Under the pieces are notes generated by a model that saw only the letters and a list, made by a program, of their open reading frames with translations, did no database searches and had not been told where the DNA came from. DNA of 64,000 nt, from contig NC_087249.1 of the NCBI RefSeq assembly GCF_037042905.1, forward strand, positions 39,639,401 through 39,703,400. Direction: 5' to 3'. Both the position numbers and the translations under genes were made by a program. Each line of letters begins with the position of its first letter. Positions within the stretch are counted from its first letter, which is position 1. Source of the DNA: Lytechinus pictus (Eukaryota; Echinodermata; Echinoidea; Temnopleuroida; Toxopneustidae). Shown in pieces: positions 33,648 through 44,865 of this stretch.

Positions 33648-35526
33648 AATCGATTTATCCAATAAGGATCTAATTACAGCCCTTCATTTTTCAATAATTG
33701 TCCTATTAAAAGTTGTCCCGTACGACACACAATATATACTGCATTTAATTGCAGGATTTTGGATTCAGAAACTATAAATAGTAGGCCTATTTTAATTTAA
33801 GTAATTGATTTGACATAAAGTGAACTAAAAAGTACTCTTTCTATCTCCATAGAACATGAAATGGGTGATTCTAACCATTTTGATTGACTTCATGAAGGCG
33901 TATTCTTTTGTGAATCCCTTCAGCTAAACTGGTGATTTTCACTGGTCAGAGCAGGTTAATTTCTTTGTCATTGAGCATGAAAAGAAAACCTTTATAATTG
34001 ATTCACCCTAGCCTGGAAGATGACTTCCTCTTGCTAATGTGAAATTATTATAAGATGTAAAAAAAAATATATTTACATATCAATCATCTATTTGGACTTC
34101 CCTTGATGATCACTAATTTTGTTATATGCAGTATTGAAACTCCTTACTTTTTTTCAATTTGTAAAAAAATCTGGAAAATAAGACAAACCATGTTGTTAAA
34201 AAAATCTGGAAAATAAGACAAACCATATGGTTTCATCAAATGCAGAAAGGTTCGAAAAAGTAGAATCACATTTCCTTAGAAAAAAAAATATTAAGTAGAA
34301 TTACCAGTGACAGTTGTCACATATATCATGTATAATACATTTTATATGAAAAAACATGACATTTTAGCCCCATAATGTTTACAAACAGTTTCATTCATTC
34401 ATTGTTTAAATAGTGTATTGGAAATCATCAATTAATTCACTAAAATATAACTTCACAGAGAACCTCAAGTTTTTCAGCTCGTAAAAATGCTGTGCACCAT
34501 TTTACATTTCCCATCATGAAAAAAATGATAATATATTGCTCCCGATTGTATATATCGAGGTTACTTAATTATATTGTAATGAATGACTACTTATTAAAAG
34601 GCTTTTCATTCAAAAGGAAGAATTAAGGGGCGATACTCCCCTTCTGATTGATAAAGAGTTCATTGTTTTATTCAGGCTGTCCAGTACAACACGCAAGTGC
34701 CTGTTCAACACACAAGTGTCCCGTACGACACATTATTTTGTTTATGATATATTGACAGAAATATTCAGCCAATAGCGGTTTCTAACATAATGAATGTCTT
34801 ACGTTTGATAGGATTATCATTATCATCAGCCAAATAAAGTGATTAAAGAAGTGAAAGAGACATAAACTGAGAAAGTTAGGCTTCAATTTAGAGATGTCCC
34901 GTAAGACACATTTTGAGTGTCCCGTACGCCACAATGTTCTTGAAAATTGTAATTTGCTTTATTTATTCATAAATGTTTATTTTGCTTTCTTTCATAGATG
35001 TGTTTGTTCTTGGGTAATTGAATATCAATTTGATTTCAGTTTCTATGAAAATTATCTGTCCAACTCACAGACTTTAGAGTACAAACTTGAGGTTTCTAAA
35101 AAAGCCACTTTTTCTGCGTCCGTACGACACATTACTATTTTAAATCTGTATAATACAGGATGTGAATTCAAGTCATGTTAAGTCTAGGCTTTCCTAATAC
35201 TCTGGTAGTACTTGATGATCACCTTTAGTTACTGGAATATTTTTAGTTTTTCTTGTCAAAAAACTGTCAAATGTTCTCTAAATTTCCCGTACGACACGTA
35301 TGGAATCACCCTAATACGGAAAAGGTCAATTAGGTATTCGTTTCACAAAATTGTATCTGTAATTCTACTTTTATCAACGTTAAAATAATGATCTTTGGAG
35401 AAAAATCAGAAACATAACACGCCATATATTGGATCAACGTTTGACGTCACTTAATACCGAGAGATGTGACTGGGCCTATTGTTATTGTTCTGTTAGCACT
35501 GTGGTATGGTCTATTGGTTTGAAGGA

Positions 35527-35548
35527 GTTGATATGGCCGAGTGGTTAT
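35527..35548 (+). pseudogene. 5' half-tRNA-Ser relic, unit 1
   Basis: GTTGATATGGCCGAGTGGTT is the first 20 nt of the array tRNA-Ser with two changes in the acceptor stem; the rest of the tRNA is missing. It lies exactly 68 bp upstream of the intact AGA gene. Equivalent relics start at 39,453, 43,379, 47,298, 51,216, 55,166, 59,089 and 63,018. Those in units 3, 7 and 8 have GGCTGAG in place of GGCCGAG. Confidence 0.75.
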
Positions 35549-35594
35549 CTAGTTTATTTTAAATTTTACTTCCAATTTGTTAAGTAACAAGTAG

Positions 35595-35676
35595 GTTGCG
35601 ATGGCCGAGTGGTTAAGGCGTTTGACTAGAAATCAAATGGGATCTTCCCGCGTAGGTTCGAATCCTACTCGCAACG
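35595..35676 (+). tRNA. tRNA-Ser(AGA), intact, unit 1
   Basis: A complete 82-nt cloverleaf: acceptor GTTGCGA/TCGCAAC plus G73; box A TGGCCGAGTGG; anticodon stem TTTGA/TCAAA with loop CTAGAAA (anticodon AGA); long variable arm GGGA-TCT-TCCC; T arm GTAGG/CCTAC with loop TTCGAAT; box B GGTTCGAATCC. A34 would normally be modified to inosine, so the tRNA reads UCU, UCC and UCA. T6 at 35,694-35,699 and T8 at 35,709-35,716 provide Pol III termination. The 3' flank of about 150 bp is shared with the TGA gene of the same unit. Confidence 0.97.
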
Positions 35677-36073
35677 AAATATACTTCATGTGGTTTTTTG
35701 TTTCTCTCTTTTTTTTGTCACCATCTTGACTTTCACATCATAAACAAAATATCTGACTTTACAGAGAAATACAATTACATTATCAAGGCACACTGCCTTT
35801 ATTGGGTAACTTTCAATCTTAAAACATATTTCATGAAAATGATCTTTTAAATATTGATGAATATTTGAATTGAGCATCATGATTGTGACACAGGTTACTG
35901 CTAAGTTTAAATATCCTGTTGTCATGACGGCTGATTACCGTGCTTTTGATTTGCAAAGATCACGTGACTAAATCACCAGATCTTATATAACTTTGAAGTT
36001 TGAATGCATCAGGCCAAGAACTTGGTAGAATCGATTCGAAGTTAACTTTTAATAATCAGACCAGAAATATCAA

Positions 36074-36155
36074 GTTGCCATGGCCGAGTGTTTAAGGCGT
36101 TTGACTAGAAATCAAATGGGATCTTCCCGCGTAGGTTCGAATCCTACTCGCAACG
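36074..36155 (+). tRNA. tRNA-Ser(AGA)-like, mildly damaged, unit 1
   Basis: It differs from the intact AGA gene at two places. G6 is C, which leaves a C6-C67 mismatch in the acceptor stem. G19 of the D loop is T (GAGTGTTTAAGG), which hits both box A and the G19-C56 tertiary pair. Anticodon, variable and T arms are unchanged, and TTTT follows at 36,167-36,170. It could be transcribed weakly or be a pseudogene. Confidence 0.75.
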
Positions 36156-36436
36156 ATAGGATTTGGTTTTCTTCCCTTTTTTGCAGATGAGCGGATTTGA
36201 TTTGAGCGAATGATTATGAAGGTGCATATTATTTTTCCTTTTCCTTCCGTATCATCTTTTCCCCACCCCGCCTTTTTTTACATCAGTGTGAAAAAAAGCA
36301 TTTTATCATTTAGTTTAAGTCTTTACCTATTTCCATGTAATCGATCTTAAATAACTTTGAATGCATCAAGAACAGGCCAAGAACTTGGTAGAACTGATTC
36401 GAAGTTAACTTTTAATAATCGTACCAGAAATATCAA

Positions 36437-36518
36437 GTTGCGATGGCCGAGTGGATAAGGCGTTTGACTAGAACGCAAATGGGATCTGCCCGCGTTGGTT
36501 CAAATCCTACTCGCAACG
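36437..36518 (+). pseudogene. tRNA-Ser(AGA) pseudogene, unit 1
   Basis: The same 82-nt frame carries five or more changes. D loop reads GTGGATAAGG. Anticodon loop is CTAGAAC with an A31-G39 clash. Variable arm is GGGA-TCT-GCCC with one clash. T stem GTTGG/CCTAC has a T-T mismatch, and box B reads GGTTCAAATCC. No T4 run occurs in the next 45 nt, unlike the other three genes. The 5' flank (GAAGTTAACTTTTAATAATC) duplicates that of the preceding gene. Confidence 0.8.
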
Positions 36519-36692
36519 AAACATACTTCCTGTAAGCCCAATCACGTCTTTCGGATTCTGAATTAAAATCATTTATTTCAATGTTTAAGTTGTGACAATG
36601 GGCATCGCTGTCACATTACCGGTTGTAACAGGGCCGTTTGTAACATGGCGTTGTTAGCCTTTTACAAAATTTCTGTGTGGTCAGTACTGGAG

Positions 36693-36835
36693 CCCGTAAC
36701 ACAAAAATATGATGATCGTAGAGCATTTTTCTACGATTGATCGTAGAGCATTTTTCTACGATTGATCCCATTGACTAAAGTGTGCAATCAATCAAGCGTA
36801 TCAGTACGATCAATCGCTAACCTTTGTGTTACGGG
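36693..36835. mobile_element. 143-bp foldback element in the unit
   Basis: Termini CCCGTAACACAAA and TTTGTGTTACGGG are perfect inverted repeats in unit 1. In most other units the right one reads TTTGTGTTACAGG. Inside are two copies of a 25-bp segment that is itself a hairpin (CGTAGA-GCATTTT-TCTACG), then more inverted GATTGATCGTA sequence. Equivalent copies lie in all units (for example 40,620-40,762). Unit 5 has three 25-bp copies (52,382-52,549). Confidence 0.75.
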
Positions 36836-36931
36836 AGGCTGGTCTATTGGTTTTGAAGAGGTAAGATCACTGGTTGGTTGAATGACTCCGAATAGATGTA
36901 CTTTATTTTCACTTTTAACAATCAGTAAGAG

Positions 36932-37013
36932 GTTGCGATGGCCGAGAGGTTAAGGCGTTTGACTTGAAATCAAATGGGATCTTCCCGCGTAGGTTCGAAT
37001 CCTACTCGCAACG
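36932..37013 (+). tRNA. tRNA-Ser(TGA), intact, unit 1
   Basis: Complete 82-nt tRNA with anticodon loop CTTGAAA (TGA, reading UCA and by wobble UCG) and D loop GAGAGGTTAAGG. All stems pair. T6 at 37,031-37,036 lies 17 nt downstream. The 5' flank reads AACAATCAGTAAGAG, shared only with unit 5. Confidence 0.97.
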
Positions 37014-37505
37014 AAATATACTCTCTGTGGTTTTTTGTGTCTCTCTTTTTTTTGTCACCATCTTGACTTTCACATCATAAACAAAATATCTTACTTTACA
37101 GAGAAATACAATGAAAATTGTCAAGGCACACTGCCTTGTTGAGTAACTTTCAATCTTAACCCTAACTAGGCCGGGCTTTTTTGGCTGTTCTGTGACCGGG
37201 GGGTTGATTCAACCCCCCCCCCCCCCCTGAGATCTCGGCCGCCGATCGCGCGAGCGCCGCAAAAATTTGCACGCTGGTAGTGTGCGATGTAAAACAATGG
37301 AATTTTCAATTTTCAATAATTTTGCTAATTAAACAGTCATTTACAAAAACACTGCCTGAAACCATTTATTGGCAAAGCACGAGATGATTGAAAATATTGC
37401 AGGTCAATGGAATAATGTATCATTGATGGTTCCAAATAATATCTACAACATTTTCATGATCCATAATAGGGGCAGCCCTGATTTTTCCGAACCTATTTTT
37501 TGCAA

Positions 37506-39224
37506 TGTCTCGTACGACACATGAAAATGCAAAAGTTTTTCCTACAATTTTATTTTTGATGATGCAATTTCACAATAGCAGTTTCTCTATTTTTGACCCA
37601 TGGGTGATCGATTTATCCAATAAGGATCTAATTACAGCCCTTCATTTTTCAATAATTGTCCTATTAAAAGTTGTCCCGTACGACACACAATATATACTGC
37701 ATTTAATTGCAGGATTTGGATTCAGAAACTATAAATAGTAGGCCTATTTTAATTTAAGTAATTGATTTGACATAAAGTGAACTAATAAAGTACTCTTTCT
37801 ATCTCCATAGAACATGAAATAGGTGATTCTAACCATTTTAATTGACTTCATGTAGGCGTATTCTTTTGTGAATCCCTTCAGCTAAACTGGTGATTTTCAC
37901 TGGTCAGAGCAGGTTAATTTCTTTGTCATTGAGCATGAAAAGAAAACCTTTATAATTGATTCACCCTTGCCTGGAAGATGACTTCCTCTTGCATGCTAAT
38001 GTGAAATTATTATAAGATGTAAAAAAAAAATATTTACATATCAATCATCTATTTGGACTTCCCTTGATGATCACTAATTTTGTTATATGCAGTATTGAAA
38101 CTCCTTACTTTTTTTCAATTTGTAAAAAAATCTGGAAAATAAGACAAACCATATGGTTTCATCAAATGCAGAAAGGTTCGAAAAAGTAGAATCACATTTC
38201 CTTAGAAAAAAAAATATTTAGTAGAATTACCAGTGAAAGTTGTCACATATATCATGTATAATACATTTTATATGAAAAAACATGACATTTTAGCCCCATA
38301 ATTTTTGCAAACAGTTTCATTCATTCATTGTTTAAATAGTGTATTGGAAATCATCAATTAATTCACTAAAATATAATTTCACAGAGAACCTCAAGTTTTT
38401 CAGCTCGTAAAAATGCTGTGAACCATTTTACATTTCCCATCATGAAAAAAATGATAATATATTGATCCCGATTGTATATATCGAGGTTACTTAATTATAT
38501 TGTAATGAATGACTACTTATTAAAATGCTTTTCATTCAAAAGGAAGAATTAAGGGGCGATGCTCCCCTTCTGATTGATAAAGAGTTCATTGTTTTATTCA
38601 GGCTGTCCAGTACAACACGCAAGTGCCTGTTCAACACACAAGTGTCCCGTACGACACATTATTTTGTTTATGATATATTGACAGAAATATTCAGCCAATA
38701 GCGGTTTCTAACATAATGAATGTCTTACGTTTGATAGGATTATCATTATCATCAGCCAAATAAAGTGATTAAAGAAGTGAAAGAGACATAAACTGAGAAA
38801 GTTAGGCTTCAATTTAGAGATGTCCCGTAAGACACATTTTGAGTGTCCCGTACGCCACAATGTTCTTGAAAATTGTAATTTGCTTTATTTATTCATAAAT
38901 GTTTATTTTGCTTTCTTTCATAGATGTGTTTGTTCTTGGGTAATTGAATATCAATTTGATTTCAGTTTCTATGAAAATTATCTGTCCAACTCACAGACTT
39001 TAGAGTACAAACTTGAGGTTTCTAAAAAAGCCACTTTTTCTGCGTCCGTACGACACATTACTATTTTAAATCTGTATAATACAGGATGTGAATTCAAGTC
39101 ATGTTAAGTCTAGGCTTTCCTAATACTCTGGTAGTACTTGATGATCACCTTTAGTTACTGGAATATTTTTAGTTTTTCTTGTCAAAAAACTGTCAAATGT
39201 TCTCTAAATTTCCCGTACGACACG
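37506..39224 (+). repeat. nine copies of a 16-bp dyad motif, unit 2
   Basis: Consensus TGTCCCGTACGACACA, with dyad core TGTNNCGTACGNNACA. Copies start at 37,506 (TGTCTCGTACGACACA), 37,672 (exact), 38,604 (TGTCCAGTACAACACG), 38,624 (TGCCTGTTCAACACAC), 38,643 (exact), 38,821 (TGTCCCGTAAGACACA), 38,844 (TGTCCCGTACGCCACA), 39,042 (GCGTCCGTACGACACA) and 39,209 (TTTCCCGTACGACACG). All face the same way. The same set recurs in every unit; in units 3-8 the last copy is TGTCCCGTACGACACG. Function unknown. The set lies upstream of the tRNA block. Confidence 0.9.
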
Positions 39225-39520
39225 TATGGAATCACCCTAATACGGAAAAGGTCAATTAGGTATTCGTTTCACAAAATTGTATCTGTAATTCTACTTTTAT
39301 CAACGTTAAAATAATGATCTTTGGAGAAAAATCAGAAACATAACACGCCATATATTGGATCAACGTTTGACGTCACTTAATACCGAGAGATGTGACTGGG
39401 CCTATTGTTATTGTTCTGTTAGCACTGTGGTATGGTCTATTGGTTTGAAGGAGTTGATATGGCCGAGTGGTTATCTAGTTTATTTTAAATTTTACTTCCA
39501 ATTTGTTAAGTAACAAGTAG

Positions 39521-39602
39521 GTTGCGATGGCCGAGTGGTTAAGGCGTTTGACTAGAAATCAAATGGGATCTTCCCGCGTAGGTTCGAATCCTACTCGCAA
39601 CG
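39521..39602 (+). tRNA. tRNA-Ser(AGA), intact, unit 2
   Basis: Identical over 82 nt to the unit 1 AGA gene. Downstream T6 and T9 runs. Confidence 0.97.
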
Positions 39603-40000
39603 AAATATACTTCCTGTGGTTTTTTGTTTCTCTCTTTTTTTTTGTCACCATCTTGACTTTCACATCATAAACAAAATATCTGACTTTACAGAGAAATACA
39701 ATTACATTATCAAGGCACACTGCCTTTATTGGGTAACTTTCAATCTTAAAACATATTTCATGAAAATGATCTTTTAAATATTGATGAATATTTGAATTGA
39801 GCATCATGATTGTGACACAGGTTACTGCTAAGTTTAAATATCCTGTTGTCATGACGGCTGATTACCGTGCTTTTGATTTGCAAAGATCACGTGACTAAAT
39901 CACCAGATCTTATATAACTTTGAAGTTTGAATGCATCAGGCCAAGAACTTGGTAGAATCGATTCGAAGTTAACTTTTCATAATCAGACCAGAAATATCAA

Positions 40001-40082
40001 GTTGCCATGGCCGAGTGTTTAAGGCGTTTGACTAGAAATCAAATGGGATCTTCCCGCGTAGGTTCGAATCCTACTCGCAACG
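40001..40082 (+). tRNA. tRNA-Ser(AGA)-like, mildly damaged, unit 2
   Basis: Same C6 and T19 changes as in unit 1. The 5' flank has TTTCATAATCAG, a variant shared with units 4 and 5. Confidence 0.75.
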
Positions 40083-40363
40083 ATAGGATTTGGTTTTCTT
40101 CCCTTTTTTGCAGATGAGCGGATTTGATTTGAGCGAATGATTATGAAGGTGCATATTATTTTTCCTTTTCCTTCCGTATCATCTTTTCCCCACCCCGCCT
40201 TTTTTTACATCAGTGTGAAAAAAAGCATTTTATCATTTAGTTTAAGTCTTTACCTATTTCCATGTAATCGATCTTAAATAACTTTGAATGCATCAAGAAC
40301 AGGCCAAGAACTTGGTAGAACTGATTCGAAGTTAACTTTTAATAATCGTACCAGAAATATCAA

Positions 40364-40445
40364 GTTGCGATGGCCGAGTGGATAAGGCGTTTGACTAGAA
40401 CGCAAATGGGATCTGCCCGCGTTGGTTCAAATCCTACTCGCAACG
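40364..40445 (+). pseudogene. tRNA-Ser(AGA) pseudogene, unit 2
   Basis: Carries the same set of stem and loop defects as the unit 1 copy. No T4 terminator close by. Confidence 0.8.
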
Positions 40446-40858
40446 AAACATACTTCCTGTAAGCCCAATCACGTCTTTCGGATTCTGAATTAAAATCATT
40501 TATTTCAATGTTTAAGTTGTGACAATGGGCATCGCTGTCACATTACCGGTTGTAACAGGGCCGTTTGTAACATGGCGTTGTTAGCCTTTTACAAAATTTC
40601 TGTGTGGTCAGTACTGGAGCCCGTAACACAAAAATATGATGATCGTAGAGCATTTTTCTACGATTGATCGTAGAGCATTTTTCTACGATTGATCCCATTG
40701 ACTAAAGTGTGCAATCAATCAAGCGTATCAGTACGATCAATCGCTAACCTTTGTGTTACAGGAGGCTGGTCTATTGGTTTTGAAGAGGTAAGATCACTGG
40801 TTGGTTGAATGACTCCGAATAGATGTACTTTATTTTCACTTTTAACAATTAGTAAGAG

Positions 40859-40940
40859 GTTGCGATGGCCGAGAGGTTAAGGCGTTTGACTTGAAATCAA
40901 ATGGGATCTTCCCGCGTAGGTTCGAATCCTACTCGCAACG
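40859..40940 (+). tRNA. tRNA-Ser(TGA), intact, unit 2
   Basis: Matches the unit 1 TGA gene. The 5' flank reads AACAATTAGTAAGAG, the majority form. Confidence 0.97.
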
Positions 40941-43446
40941 AAATATACTCTCTGTGGTTTTTTGTGTCTCTCTTTTTTTTGTCACCATCTTGACTTTCAC
41001 ATCATAAACAAAATATCTTACTTTACAGAGAAATACAATGAAAATTGTCAAGGCACACTGCCTTGTTGAGTAACTTTCAATCTTAACCCTAACTAGGCCG
41101 GGCTTTTTTGGCTGTTCTGTGACCGGGGGGTTGATTCAACCCCCCCCCCCCCCCTGAGATCTCGGCCGCCGATCGCGCGAGCGCCGCAAAAATTTGCACG
41201 CTGGTAGTGTGCGATGTAAAACAATGGAATTTTCAATTTTCAATAATTTTGCTAATTAAACAGTCATTTACAAACACTGCCTGAAACCATTTATTGGCAA
41301 AGCACGAGATGATTGAAAATATTGCAGGTCAATGGAATAATGTATCATTGATGGTTCCAAATAATATCTACAACATTTTCATGATCCATAATAGGGGCAG
41401 CCCTGATTTTTCCGAACCTATTTTTAGCAATGTCTCGTACGACACATGAAAATGCAAAAGTTTTTCCTACAATTTTATTTTTGATGATGCAATTTCACAA
41501 TAGCAGTTTCTCTATTTTTGACCCATGGGTGATCGATTTATCCAATAAGGATCTAATTACAGCCCTTCATTTTTCAATAATTGTCCTATTAAAAGTTGTC
41601 CCGTACGACACACAATATATACTGCATTTAATTGCAGGATTTGGATTCAGAAACTATAAATAGTAGGCCTATTTTAATTTAAGTAATTGATTTGACATAA
41701 AGTGAACTAATAAAGTACTCTTTCTATCTCCATAGAACATGAAATAGGTGATTCTAACCATTTTAATTGACTTCATGTAGGCGTATTCTTTTGTGAATCC
41801 CTTCAGCTAAACTGGTGATTTTCACTGGTCAGAGCAGGTTAATTTCTTTGTCATTGAGCATGAAAAGAAAACCTTTATAATTGATTCACCCTTGCCTGGA
41901 AGATGACTTCCTCTTGCATGCTAATGTGAAATTATTATAAGATGTAAAAAAAAAATATTTACATATCAATCATCTATTTGGACTTCCCTTGATGATCACT
42001 AATTTTGTTATATGCAGTATTGAAACTCCTTACTTTTTTTCAATTTGTAAAAAAATCTGGAAAATAAGACAAACCATATGGTTTCATCAAATGCAGAAAG
42101 GTTCGAAAAAGTAGAATCACATTTCCTTAGAAAAAAAAATATTTAGTAGAATTACCAGTGAAAGTTGTCACATATATCATGTATAATACATTTTATATGA
42201 AAAAACATGACATTTTAGCCCCATAATTTTTGCAAACAGTTTCATTCATTCATTGTTTAAATAGTGTATTGGAAATCATCAATTAATTCACTAAAATATA
42301 ATTTCACAGAGAACCTCAAGTTTTTGAGCTCGTAAAAATGCTGTGAACCATTTTACATTTCCCATCATGAAAAAAATGATAATATATTGATCCCGATTGT
42401 ATATATCGAGGTTACTTAATTATATTGTAATGAATGACTACTTATTAAAATGCTTTTCATTCAAAAGGAAGAATTAAGGGGCGATGCTCCCCTTCTGATT
42501 GATAAAGAGTTCATTGTTTTATTCAGGCTGTCCAGTACAACACGCAAGTGCCTGTTCAACACACAAGTGTCCCGTACGACACATTATTTTGTTTATGATA
42601 TATTGACAGAAATATTCAGCCAATAGCGGTTTCTAACATAATGAATGTCTTACGTTTGATAGGATTATCATTATCATCAGCCAAATAAAGTGATTAAAGA
42701 AGTTAAAGAGACATAAACTAAGAAAGTTTGGCTTCAATTTAGAGATGTCCCGTAAGACACATTTTGAGTGTCCCGTACGCCACAATGTTCTTGAAAATTG
42801 TAATTTGCTTTATTTATTCATGAATGTTTATTTTGCTTTCTTTCATAGATGTGTTTGTTCTTGGGTAATTGAATATCAATTTGATTTCAGTTTCTATGAA
42901 AATTATCTGTCCAACTCACAGACTTTAGAGTACAAACTTGAGGTTTCTAAAAAAGCCACTTTTTCTGCGTCCGTACGACACATTACTATTTTAAATCTGT
43001 ATAATACAGGATGTGAATTCAAGTCATGTTAAGTCTAGGCTTTCCTAATACTCTGGTAGTACTTGATGATCACCTTTAGTTACTGGAATATTTTTTGTTT
43101 TTCTTATAAAAAAAACTGTCAAATGTTCTCTAAATGTCCCGTACGACACGTATGGAATCACCCTAATACGGAAAGGGTCAATTAGGTATTCGTTTCACAA
43201 AATTGTATCTGTAATTCTACTTTTATCAACGTTAAAATAATGATCTTTGGAGAAAAATCAGAAACATAACACGCCATATATTGGATCAACGTTTGACGTC
43301 ACTTAATACCGAGAGATGTGACTGGGCCTATTGTTATTGTTCTGTTAGCACTGTGGTATGGTCTATTGGTTTGAAGGAGTTGATATGGCTGAGTGGTTAT
43401 CTAGTTTATTTTAAATTTTACTTCCAATATGTTAAGTAACAAGTAG

Positions 43447-43528
43447 GTTGCGATGGCCGAGTGGTTAAGGCGTTTGACTAGAAATCAAATGGGATCTTCC
43501 CGCGTAGGTTCGAATCCTACTCGCAACG
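43447..43528 (+). tRNA. tRNA-Ser(AGA), intact, unit 3
   Basis: Identical to the unit 1 gene. The half-tRNA relic 68 bp upstream has GGCTGAG. Confidence 0.97.
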
Positions 43529-43925
43529 AAATATACTTCCTGTGGTTTTTTGTTTCTCTCTTTTTTTTGTCACCATCTTGACTTTCACATCATAAACAAA
43601 ATATCTGACTTTACAGAGAAATACAATTAAATTATCAAGGCACACTGCCTTTATTTGGTAACTTTCAATCTTAAAACATATTTCATTAAAATGATCTTTT
43701 AAATATTGATGAATATTTGAATTGAGCATCATGATTGTGACACAGGTCACTGCTAAGTTTAAATATCCTGTTGTCATGACGGCTGATTACCGTGCTTTTG
43801 ATTTGCAAAGATCACGTGACTAAATCACCAGATCTTATATAACTTTGAAGTTTGAATGCATCAGGCCAAGAACTTGGTAGAATCGATTCGAAGTTAACTT
43901 TTAATAATCAGACCAGAAATATCAA

Positions 43926-44007
43926 GTTGCCATGGCCGAGTGTTTAAGGCGTTTGACTAGAAATCAAATGGGATCTTCCCGCGTAGGTTCGAATCCTACT
44001 CGCAACG
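43926..44007 (+). tRNA. tRNA-Ser(AGA)-like, mildly damaged, unit 3
   Basis: C6 and T19 defects present. 5' flank TTTAATAATCAG. Confidence 0.75.
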
Positions 44008-44288
44008 ATAGGATTTGGTTTTCTTCCCTTTTTTGCAGATGAGCGGATTTGATTTGAGCGAATGATTATGAAGGTGCATATTATTTTTCCTTTTCCTTCC
44101 GTATCATCTTTTCCCCACCCCGCCTTTTTTTACATCAGTGTGAAAAAAAGCATTTTATCATTTAGTTTAAGTCTTTACCTATTTCCATGTAATCGATCTT
44201 AAATAACTTTGAATGCATCAAGAACAGGCCAAGAACTTGGTAGAACTGATTCGAAGTTAACTTTTAATAATCGTACCAGAAATATCAA

Positions 44289-44370
44289 GTTGCGATGGCC
44301 GAGTGGATAAGGCGTTTGACTAGAACGCAAATGGGATCTGCCCGCGTTGGTTCAAATCCTACTCGCAACG
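44289..44370 (+). pseudogene. tRNA-Ser(AGA) pseudogene, unit 3
   Basis: Same multi-site damage as the unit 1 copy; terminator absent. Confidence 0.8.
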
Positions 44371-44783
44371 AAACATACTTCCTGTAAGCCCAATCACGTC
44401 TTTCGGATTCTGAATTAAAATCATTTATTTCAATGTTTAAGTTGTGACAATGGGCATCGCTGTCACATTACCGGTTGTAACAGGGCCGTTTGTAACATGG
44501 CGTTGTTAGCCTTTTACAAAATTTCTGTGTGGTCAGTACTGGAGCCCGTAACACAAAAATATGATGATCGTAGAGCATTTTTCTACGATTGATCGTAGAG
44601 CATTTTTCTACGATTGATCCCATTGACTAAAGTGCGCAATCAATCAAGCGTATCAGTACGATCAATCGCTAACCTTTGTGTTACAGGAGGCTGGTCTATT
44701 GGTTTTGAAGAGGTAAGATCACTGGTTGGTTGAATGACTCCGAATAGATGTACTTTATTTTCACTTTTAACAATTAGTAAGAG

Positions 44784-44865
44784 GTTGCGATGGCCGAGAG
44801 GTTAAGGCGTTTGACTTGAAATCAAATGGGATCTTCCCGCGTAGGTTCGAATCCTACTCGCAACG
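44784..44865 (+). tRNA. tRNA-Ser(TGA), intact, unit 3
   Basis: Matches the unit 1 TGA gene; AATTAG flank form. Confidence 0.97.

Larger units (their letters stand above)
29451..33648 (-). mobile_element. nearly full-length CR1/L2-like LINE inserted in unit 1
   Basis: The 4,198-bp insertion interrupts unit 1 between CCATGGGTGAT (29,440-29,450) and CGATTTATCC (33,651). All other units read straight through, giving an exact empty site. Target duplication is at most the two bases AT. On the minus strand the element has a 5' region with a terminal hairpin, one long ORF (33,191-30,182), a 3' UTR with GT-rich simple sequence, and a 3' tail of about four CAAAT pentamers. Short-tandem 3' tails rather than poly-A are usual in CR1/L2-group elements. 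No ORF1 was recognised. Confidence 0.92.
29136..37290 (+). repeat. serine-tRNA tandem unit 1, split by a LINE
   Basis: The leftmost unit of the array is about 3,957 bp after removing the 29,451-33,648 LINE. The excess over other units is largely a tandem duplication of about 33 bp near 34,165-34,230 (AATCTGGAAAATAAGACAAA twice). With unit 2 it shares variants absent from units 3-8, such as GAAGTGAAAGAGAC near 34,850 and TTTCCCGTACGACACG near 35,283. It has a C tract of 15. Confidence 0.95.
37291..41217 (+). repeat. serine-tRNA tandem unit 2 (3,927 bp)
   Basis: The first uninterrupted unit. It supplies the LINE empty site at about 37,605-37,620. It groups with unit 1 by variants in the interval before the tRNA genes. 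C tract of 15; the T-run after the AGA gene is 9 rather than 8. Confidence 0.97.
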
